Origin: a virus
Length of the DNA stretch: 32,039 nucleotides
IMG/VR virus record: IMGVR_UViG_3300046534_000123
Coordinates: 1-32,039 of that record
Reading direction: 5' to 3' (one strand)
Shown here piece by piece: positions 26,256-32,039 of this stretch; the first letter of the stretch is position 1; each line of letters opens with the position of its first letter. The notes beneath the pieces are model-generated. The model worked only from the letters and a program-made list of their open reading frames with translations, was not told where the DNA came from and made no database searches. Made by a program: the position numbers and the translations under genes.

Positions 26256-26284
26256 GATATGATATTATATGATTATTAATTTAA

Positions 26285-28684
26285 TTAATTAAGGCCAAAT
26301 TGTGATAAATCTTCGCCAGCACCTTCAAAGTCTACTGGTCCGGAATCATTTTGTCTTTGGTTTATTAATTGACTTTGTTGTGTTCCTTGTAATTTTACTC
26401 TTTTATCTTTACGATCTTCAACTTGTTGTTCTTTGTTATCTTCTTTTCCTATTTTCATTTGAGCCAATTGTTTTTGGTATTCAAATTCTTGAGCTAATAT
26501 TTGAGATTTTATTTGCATTTCAGTTTGCATTCTTTGCAATTCAAATTGAGATTTAGCTTGCTCTATGCTTACTTTTTGCTCTGTTAAAGCTTGTTGTTTT
26601 TGAACCTCAGCTAAAGCAACTTTTTCCGCTGTCTTTGCTTGAGCTTCACCTTGAGAAGCTATAATTTGTTTTTGCTGCTCTTGATCTCTTTTAATTTTCT
26701 TTTTGCGTTTTTGTTTAAGAAGCTGATTAGCTAATTTAATGTTTTTTATTTGACGTATGTCTATAGCGTCTTCTAAGTCAATACCTCCGCCTTGTAACGC
26801 TATTTGAACATTTTGCTCTAGCATTTGCTGCTCTTCTTCTTCTGGTTCTAATTCTAAAAATATACCAAAGTCATGAAGATTTAAATTACTTATTTCAGAT
26901 AAAGTTTTAGCATTGTATACAGATACACTTTCTAACAAAGCCTTATGAGTCAAAGGAAAACTTAGTACATCTACCATTTTTAAAGATATGTTTTCACATA
27001 TTCTAAGAGCTAAATAAAGACTAGCTTGGTTAATATGTTTAGTAGCAATATTAGATTGATTAGCGGCCATCTTAGCTAGGCCTACTAACGCGTCTTTGTC
27101 TGGTAAACTACCATCTCTAGCTTCATTAAGCCCTGTTACGTCTCTTATCATTTGCAGGTAGTATTGATAAGTCTGTATAAGACTTTGCAGTTTAGCCCCA
27201 CCTGATGAAGATGATAATTCTTGTATAGGTATTTTACCTCTATTTAAATCACCGTCTTGAGTTAAGGATCTACCAACTATAGAACCAGTTTGGAAATACA
27301 TGTTAAGTGCCTCTGCTGGATTATAATTTGTACCATTACCTAAATCAACCTCAGCTAAACCATCCATATCTAAAAACACACCATCAGGTACTAGTCTTGC
27401 TAATACTTGCTGCATTTTTAAATGAGTAAGCTGAATCATATCTGCAAACCCTGTAATTCTACTTACAATTGATTCTATTCTACCTTTATACATTCTTGGA
27501 GCACATATAGCATAATTCATTTCAACTTTAGTTGAATCAGCCATTGGTCTTGTCATGTTTTCAGCAATCTCCCACTTTAGCATTGTGTTTGTTCCGAGTA
27601 CTTTTGCACCGCTATATAAAACCTCAATACTTCTTGAAACTTTTTTAAATGTATCAGCCTCTGGTGGATCAAACATATCAGTCTTTTGGATTATTTTTTC
27701 TAATCCATTTTCTGTTTGTTTTAATTTAAAAACTTGATCATGATAAGTTTTATATTCAAAATACATTACCTGAACAGTGTTGTTATCATAATTACCCCAA
27801 CCAGTTATGTACTGTCTATTACCTGGCATTTCTTGAATTCTTTGTAATTCTTCAGGTGATATATTTGGAAATTCTTTTTTTAATTCAGGTATAGTTAACG
27901 ATCTAACTTCACCAACATAATATATATCTTGAAAATTTGGATCTTCAGTGTAAGAATATATCATATGAGCAGGGTCCACATAGTCTACAACTATACCATT
28001 TGCTTTATTAAATGAAGTTTTTGTAGCTGCTATACCACATGTTACTAAGTCATAATTTATTCTACGCTTTGTTAAATCCCATTTATTTTTAGCTAGAGTA
28101 GTACTTATAGCTTCTTCTTCTGCTATTTCTATAGCTTGCTTATAACTTAATTGCATATGCAATTCTAATTCATCTTCAGACTCAGGTAATTTATTTAAAG
28201 GTACGTTTGAGCTTTGAAAATTTGTACCTAATTGATTCATAGCATCAGAAAGCATTTCTTTTGCATACATATCTTTTGCTAAATTAGTAGCATAATTTGT
28301 TCTTTTCTGTGTTGAATAAGGATCTTGAGAAAAGGCTTTTATTTCAAATTTTTTATTTGATATACCGTTTACAACTATGTCAACAAATTTAGAAATAACT
28401 GGAACTGGTTTCCAGTCTAAATTAAGATAAGACAAGTCACCGTTTATAGATAATTCATCTTTATATTTTTGAACTGATTGCTCACCCCTAGCATATAATC
28501 TTAAGTTATGATAATTATTCCAACTAGTAACAAATCTATTACCGTTTGTCCTACCTTGGTTGAACCACTCTGTTTCGATAGCTGAAGCTACCTGTGTTCC
28601 ATATTCCAAAGAAGACTTTTCCGCTTCAGGTACTACCTGACTAGGAAAGGCACTGTTAGAGTTAGTGTATATTTTTGACTTCAT
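26285..28684 (-). CDS. portal protein
   Basis: A 799-residue protein directly after TerL, in the size range of podovirus portals. The portal forms the dodecameric ring at one capsid vertex through which DNA enters and leaves. Supporting features are the gene order (TerL, portal, scaffold, capsid) and a typical central portal region (VTGLNEARDGSLPDKDALVG, followed by a long helix ending NISLKMVDVL). The C-terminal about 160 residues are an extended Gln/Lys/Glu-rich coiled coil (around KRDQEQQKQIIASQGEAQAK and VSIEQAKSQFELQRMQTEMQ), consistent with a P22-like portal barrel projecting into the head. The last 20 residues are acidic and flexible. Translation is probably coupled to TerL because the ATG abuts the TerL stop. 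Confidence 0.88.
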   Translation of the reverse strand: MKSKIYTNSNSAFPSQVVPEAEKSSLEYGTQVASAIETEWFNQGRTNGNRFVTSWNNYHNLRLYARGEQSVQKYKDELSINGDLSYLNLDWKPVPVISKFVDIVVNGISNKKFEIKAFSQDPYSTQKRTNYATNLAKDMYAKEMLSDAMNQLGTNFQSSNVPLNKLPESEDELELHMQLSYKQAIEIAEEEAISTTLAKNKWDLTKRRINYDLVTCGIAATKTSFNKANGIVVDYVDPAHMIYSYTEDPNFQDIYYVGEVRSLTIPELKKEFPNISPEELQRIQEMPGNRQYITGWGNYDNNTVQVMYFEYKTYHDQVFKLKQTENGLEKIIQKTDMFDPPEADTFKKVSRSIEVLYSGAKVLGTNTMLKWEIAENMTRPMADSTKVEMNYAICAPRMYKGRIESIVSRITGFADMIQLTHLKMQQVLARLVPDGVFLDMDGLAEVDLGNGTNYNPAEALNMYFQTGSIVGRSLTQDGDLNRGKIPIQELSSSSGGAKLQSLIQTYQYYLQMIRDVTGLNEARDGSLPDKDALVGLAKMAANQSNIATKHINQASLYLALRICENISLKMVDVLSFPLTHKALLESVSVYNAKTLSEISNLNLHDFGIFLELEPEEEEQQMLEQNVQIALQGGGIDLEDAIDIRQIKNIKLANQLLKQKRKKKIKRDQEQQKQIIASQGEAQAKTAEKVALAEVQKQQALTEQKVSIEQAKSQFELQRMQTEMQIKSQILAQEFEYQKQLAQMKIGKEDNKEQQVEDRKDKRVKLQGTQQSQLINQRQNDSGPVDFEGAGEDLSQFGLN

Positions 28685-30898
28685 TTATTGAATTATTTTT
28701 GACATTGATCCTTTGTTGTTAAACTTTTTAATACCTAGATCATAAACTTTTCTTTCAACTACAGGGTTTGGTCTATATTTATTTTTATTGCAAGCCATCA
28801 CAGCTAGTCCCGAGCTTATAGAAGCATCATGAGTTGTTCTATTATTTATATTAAACTTAGCCCAGTCTTCTAAAGTCCTTTGAAAATACATGTCTCCATA
28901 ATTCCCGTTAACTTTTAAGCCTATGTGTTCATCTATGTAAGATTCTATTGCCGCGGCGTGAGCCTGTTTAATATCTTCACTTGAATTAGGTATTCCACCT
29001 ATTTCTCTTTCTGTAACAGATAATTTGGTGTATATTTTATCTGGCCTGTTCATTGAGTAGCCTCTATAGCCTCTTCTTTTAAAATAATACAAAAGCCTAG
29101 GTTTATTATTTTCACACAATATAGGCATGCCATAAAAAATACAAGCCATCAAAACGTCTTCAAAGAATATTTCAGCAGTTTGTGGCCTAGCTATGTATTC
29201 TAAAAAGAAATGATTAGGCGGATGGTTTTCCATTGAAAATTTCGTTAAACCATGTAAAGCGCCATTTGATCCTCTACCATCTACTGTACCTGATATATCA
29301 TAACTATCACAACCAAAAGCGCCCATGTGCTCGTTACCTGGATATTTAGTGCCTTGTTTTATTATAAGTTTGTTTTGTAAATTAGATGATGGTATCCATG
29401 ATACAAAAAATCTTCCACTTGAATTAGGTGTAAAAATAACAGAACCATCCTTGATTCCATTAACCCATTGAAAGTTTCCTTGAGTAACGGTATTGTTTAT
29501 TTTTGAATCTGCGTTCCAGTCTATCTGTTCGTATATCTTAGTTAGATTAAACAAAGATGATTTTGCTTCATCTCTAAAAGCGTGTTCCTCTGTTCTTGGA
29601 AATTGTCTGTAAAATTCATTTAAACCATCTTGATCTCCTTTTAATCCATCAACTTCATTTTGCCAATACTCTATTACACCTATTTTAATTTTAGTCCCAT
29701 GAGGGTCTTCGACATTTTCTTTTGGTGTGTCGAATACAGGTATGCCATAAGAATCAATGTATCCTTCGTAGTTCCATTCCATAGGTATGAACAAAGAATA
29801 GAGTCCTGAACGAGTCTGTCCATTGGAGTTTCTTTTTGTAACATCTGAATCATAGTATAATTTTTTAAAATTAGCACCTCCTTTATCTAAAGAGTTTGAT
29901 GTTGATCCCATCATGCATTTACCAATAATCTTACTACCTAGTCTTAGTGTAGTTTTTGTTACACGCCAGTTATTTAATATATTGTTTGGTCTTTCCCACT
30001 TACCTGACTCATCATGTACTAAAAGTTTTAGTTTTTCACCATCATAAGCATTGTCTCCAGTGTTTTTCCAATCTATAGTTGTGTCTAGTCCAGCAAGATC
30101 TTCTGGTTTATCTGTGGAAACTATAGATCTTCTTGTGAATTTAGAAGCTGGCACACGATATGCTAATTCTGTTTTAGGGCGATCCATACCATCTTGTATG
30201 GGTTTGAAAAAGAAAGGATAATTAACTGATATTGGCACTACCTTATCTGTAAACATTTTCTTAGCATCAGCACCTGATTTTGATAATATACCAAAACGTG
30301 CATCGGTTGATATTGTTGCCATATTAACGCATTCACCGGATGCCATAAACGAAAAGCCTGAACGTCTGTTTTTAAGATAAGACATACCGTAACATCTGTT
30401 ATCAGCTATGCAAGCAGCCCAGAATATAAAAAAAAGACGGTTTGACTCTCTAAAGTCTGGTTTACCAACATCAATCTTTGACCATTGTAAATACATGTAA
30501 TGAGTGCCAGTAATGTAAGTAGTAATGCCTTTGCTAACAAACCAAAATCCTTTTTCGCGTTTTTTAAACTCTTCGTCAATATAGTCATACCATTTTTCTT
30601 GAAAATCTTCTGGATATTCTCTCCAATCAAATACGGTTTTTATTTTCTTTAATACTTTAGGTATTTCAGTTCTTGTCCATTTGTCGCTTTCAAAAACATG
30701 AACCTCGTGTTGCTTAGGTAAAGCTATTTTGAGGTTTTGAATCTCATATATTTCACCTATTTCTCCAGTTTTAGATATAACAACCATATCATGATCTTCG
30801 TTATATCCATACTTCCATTTTTTATACCTATTCATCTGCTTAAGAATCTTAGGTTTAATATGATCGGGTATTACCTTGTATAAAGTTTGTTTGTACAT
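28685..30898 (-). CDS. terL: terminase large subunit (packaging ATPase and nuclease)
   Basis: A 737-residue protein that would power DNA translocation into the prohead and cut the genome. The ATPase half has GTHYMYLQW (131-139), a Walker A-like loop KNRRSGFS (176-183), a Walker B LKLLVHDE (290-297) and a coupling motif MGSTSN (330-335). FPRTEEHAFRDE (433-444) is the usual linker region. The RNase H-like nuclease half offers acidic residues in the expected order: CDSYD (530-534), ILCEN (593-597) and THDAS (689-693). The Walker A-like loop lacks the canonical GK[ST] ending, with Arg-Arg-Ser-Gly instead, as in several divergent phage terminases. The gene is translationally coupled at both ends: TAATG before it, and TAA directly followed by the portal ATG after it. 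The overall make-up resembles terminases of marine Bacteroidota and crAss-like podoviruses. Confidence 0.93.
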   Translation of the reverse strand: MYKQTLYKVIPDHIKPKILKQMNRYKKWKYGYNEDHDMVVISKTGEIGEIYEIQNLKIALPKQHEVHVFESDKWTRTEIPKVLKKIKTVFDWREYPEDFQEKWYDYIDEEFKKREKGFWFVSKGITTYITGTHYMYLQWSKIDVGKPDFRESNRLFFIFWAACIADNRCYGMSYLKNRRSGFSFMASGECVNMATISTDARFGILSKSGADAKKMFTDKVVPISVNYPFFFKPIQDGMDRPKTELAYRVPASKFTRRSIVSTDKPEDLAGLDTTIDWKNTGDNAYDGEKLKLLVHDESGKWERPNNILNNWRVTKTTLRLGSKIIGKCMMGSTSNSLDKGGANFKKLYYDSDVTKRNSNGQTRSGLYSLFIPMEWNYEGYIDSYGIPVFDTPKENVEDPHGTKIKIGVIEYWQNEVDGLKGDQDGLNEFYRQFPRTEEHAFRDEAKSSLFNLTKIYEQIDWNADSKINNTVTQGNFQWVNGIKDGSVIFTPNSSGRFFVSWIPSSNLQNKLIIKQGTKYPGNEHMGAFGCDSYDISGTVDGRGSNGALHGLTKFSMENHPPNHFFLEYIARPQTAEIFFEDVLMACIFYGMPILCENNKPRLLYYFKRRGYRGYSMNRPDKIYTKLSVTEREIGGIPNSSEDIKQAHAAAIESYIDEHIGLKVNGNYGDMYFQRTLEDWAKFNINNRTTHDASISSGLAVMACNKNKYRPNPVVERKVYDLGIKKFNNKGSMSKIIQ

Positions 30899-31173
30899 TA
30901 TTTAGATCTTCCTTCAGCAAAGCCTCGAAACGTAGTTTCTTTTTTAGCTTCTTTTGGTTTTTCTTCTAACATATTCTTTTCTTCTTCAATGCGATTAAGT
31001 ATTTCAAAAGCATCAAATATAGCTAGCTTTTTAGTTGCTGCTGCGTTTTTTAATCTGTCTGCTGATAAATCTTCGCTTGAACCTAGTATAGGTTCTTTAG
31101 CTACTTTGATTAATTCTTCAACTGCTACTTGCCCAGCTAGGATTATACTTTGTTTGGTTTTTTTGATTTCCAT
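30898..31173 (-). CDS. small protein upstream of TerL, candidate small terminase subunit
   Basis: A 91-residue, mostly helical and charged protein. Residues about 35-75 (LSADRLKNAAATKKLAIFD, then a Glu/Lys-rich helix ending near EEKPKEAKK) predict helix-turn-helix-like and coiled-coil segments. The C-terminus is basic (FRGFAEGRSK). Its TAA shares one base with the TerL ATG (TAATG at 30900-30896). Small terminase subunits usually sit directly before TerL and are small helical DNA-binding proteins, so this is the positional candidate, though it is shorter than most TerS. The ATG at 31173 gives a 56-base overlap with the co-chaperonin-like gene. No later in-frame ATG would leave a sensible protein. 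Confidence 0.5.
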   Translation of the reverse strand: MEIKKTKQSIILAGQVAVEELIKVAKEPILGSSEDLSADRLKNAAATKKLAIFDAFEILNRIEEEKNMLEEKPKEAKKETTFRGFAEGRSK

Positions 31174-31723
31174 ACTTAATTACAATATCATTTGATTTCA
31201 TACAATATAAACGCTTTTCATTAACTATAAAGTCATACTCACCGTTAGGCGTGTAACCTACAGTGTCACCCTCGTTAATTCCTAGCGCTTCTAATGAGCT
31301 ATTACCTATTTTTAATATACCAATAAGACTTTGTTCTTTTTCAACCTTAAATTTATCATTATTTTTTAAAGGTTGTATAAAACATCTATCATTTATAGAG
31401 TTCCATTTGTTTTTTCTTTTGTATAAATACACTTGATCCAACGAACAAAAATATTTGTTATCTTTAAAGTAAGACCTTGATTTTTTCTTAACACCTTTTA
31501 CGTCATAAAAAGTTCTAAAAACATTGTGGTGTATTAATATTAAATCTCCTTTTTTAACATGAGTTTTAAAGGCTAATGGTGTTTCTATAACTTTAGCAAT
31601 ATTATTAACAAATTTATAGCTTTCTATTTTTGTATTTAATATTACTTCAACACCACTTAGGTTTATTTTGTTATCATAAGTTTCACCAACTGGTTCTACT
31701 ATGAAATCATATAAACTTTTCAT
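31118..31723 (-). CDS. tandem GroES-like (Cpn10) co-chaperonin, two domains in one chain
   Basis: A 201-residue protein that reads as two consecutive GroES-type beta-barrels. Domain A (about 1-105) starts LYDFIVEPVGET, matching the LHDRVIVKR-type opening of GroES. It has a loop around SGVEVILNT (23-31), where GroES has its GroEL-binding IVL mobile loop. It then has KKGDLILIHHNVFR (57-70), the equivalent of the GroES GDIVIFNDGYG segment. Domain B (about 109-186) repeats the plan: NDRCFIQPL (111-119), EGDTVGY (151-157) and YCMKSNDIVIKY (173-184), like the GroES ending ESDILAIV. Domain B lacks an obvious mobile loop. Phage co-chaperonins such as T4 gp31 let the host GroEL fold the capsid protein, and the position beside the packaging and capsid genes fits that. 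Cpn20 of chloroplasts is the known precedent for tandem Cpn10 domains. The fold call rests on motif reading, not a profile search. Confidence 0.72.
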   Translation of the reverse strand: MKSLYDFIVEPVGETYDNKINLSGVEVILNTKIESYKFVNNIAKVIETPLAFKTHVKKGDLILIHHNVFRTFYDVKGVKKKSRSYFKDNKYFCSLDQVYLYKRKNKWNSINDRCFIQPLKNNDKFKVEKEQSLIGILKIGNSSLEALGINEGDTVGYTPNGEYDFIVNEKRLYCMKSNDIVIKYGNQKNQTKYNPSWASSS

Positions 31724-31950
31724 TAATATTTAAGATCATACTCAACGGATATAGCCATGTTAGAGTTAAACTTTTTCCATGGCAATACCTCGTCGTTTTT
31801 TTTAATATGTATATTATAAGAATTGTCTGAGTCTTTAAAAAGTATGTGTGATATTATATGACCACCATAGACTTCTTGACCTACAGAGTAATGCATAGCA
31901 TCATTTTTGTAGTCAGACCCAATACTAATCTTTCTTATATTATTCTGCAT
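31723..31950 (-). CDS. small conserved phage protein of unknown function
   Basis: A 75-residue protein, using the ATG at 31950. A longer frame from a TTG at 31992 is open, but its first 14 residues (MILKMVLTLRSKKK) overlap the preceding gene and look non-native. The body has alternating hydrophobic and polar residues (YSVGQEVYGGHIISHIL, then YNIHIKKNDEVLPWKKF) and suggests a small beta-rich domain. I recall similar short proteins in marine phage contigs, but I know no assigned function. Its TAA shares one base with the ATG of the downstream co-chaperonin-like gene (TAATG), which makes coupled translation likely. Whether it helps the co-chaperonin is unknown. Confidence 0.6.
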   Translation of the reverse strand: MQNNIRKISIGSDYKNDAMHYSVGQEVYGGHIISHILFKDSDNSYNIHIKKNDEVLPWKKFNSNMAISVEYDLKY

Positions 31951-32039
31951 CTTCTTTTTCGATCTCAACGTAAGAACCATCTTTAAGATCAATATTAACT
32001 TGACCGTATTCTTCTTCTAGTTCTTTTTTAGTAGCTTCA
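31940..32039 (-). CDS. C-terminal end of an unknown acidic protein (partial)
   Basis: An open frame enters from the window edge and ends at a TAA at 31942-31940. The visible 32 residues begin EATKKELEEEYG and end EIEKEDAE. They are highly acidic and no family can be recognised from so short a piece. The frame ends 11 bases inside the next gene, whose ATG at 31950 lies within the last codons of this one, so the two are probably translationally coupled. The same DNA in another frame allows a TTG-initiated extension of the next gene, but this frame explains the sequence better. Confidence 0.55.
   Translation of the reverse strand, partial: EATKKELEEEYGQVNIDLKDGSYVEIEKEDAE

Noticed and set aside
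31951-31992. TTG start at 31992 for the small conserved protein
   Set aside because: The added 14 residues come from the frame overlapping the previous gene. The ATG at 31950 gives a more natural N-terminus.
1-32039. tRNA genes, CRISPR arrays, integrase, insertion sequences, attachment sites
   Set aside because: Reading both strands gave no cloverleaf-like segment, spaced direct repeats or transposase/integrase motifs.

Overview
The window is a contiguous piece of a tailed double-stranded DNA phage genome, low in G+C by eye, with every credible gene on the minus strand. It should be read from high to low coordinates. It covers the packaging, head, short-tail and ejection-protein block of a podovirus-like phage. 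The host is most likely a marine member of the Bacteroidota (flavobacteria). Three observations support this: start codons are preceded by A/T-rich leaders with no Shine-Dalgarno sequence, one structural protein carries a FISUMP-type domain typical of Bacteroidota and Fibrobacteres, and a lipoprotein has a Bacteroidota-like signal. The gene set recalls marine Cellulophaga-type podoviruses and, more distantly, crAss-like phages, but that placement is inference.

Layout in transcription order. From 32039 to 30898 there is the end of an unknown acidic gene, a 75-residue conserved small protein, a 201-residue protein that reads as two fused GroES-like co-chaperonin domains, and a 91-residue protein in the usual place of a small terminase. 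Next come the large terminase, the portal with a long Gln/Lys-rich coiled-coil tail, a scaffold-like protein and the major capsid protein. A 253-residue unassigned protein follows, bracketed by two transcript-specific hairpins.

From 22634 to 1226 the order is adaptor, ring/tubular protein, nozzle (1649 residues plus a separate 436-residue partner), GNAT-fold protein, small internal virion protein, 552-residue protein, then a giant 3332-residue protein. This is the order of T7 genes 11-12-13-14-15-16, with the last slot hugely enlarged. The giant protein carries a zincin HExxH motif, a complete HAD phosphatase motif set and hydrophobic segments near its C-terminus.

From 1214 to 1 there is a small basic DUF6321-like protein, a lipoprotein with a hexapeptide repeat tail, and a small single-pass membrane protein running to the window edge. 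The last two are candidates for envelope or lysis functions.

The genes work together to assemble and package the virion: co-chaperonin for folding, terminase and portal for packaging, scaffold and capsid for the head, ring and nozzle for the tail, and ejection proteins for genome entry. There is no intergenic stretch over 300 bases. No tRNA, integrase, reverse transcriptase, CRISPR array or insertion sequence was seen.
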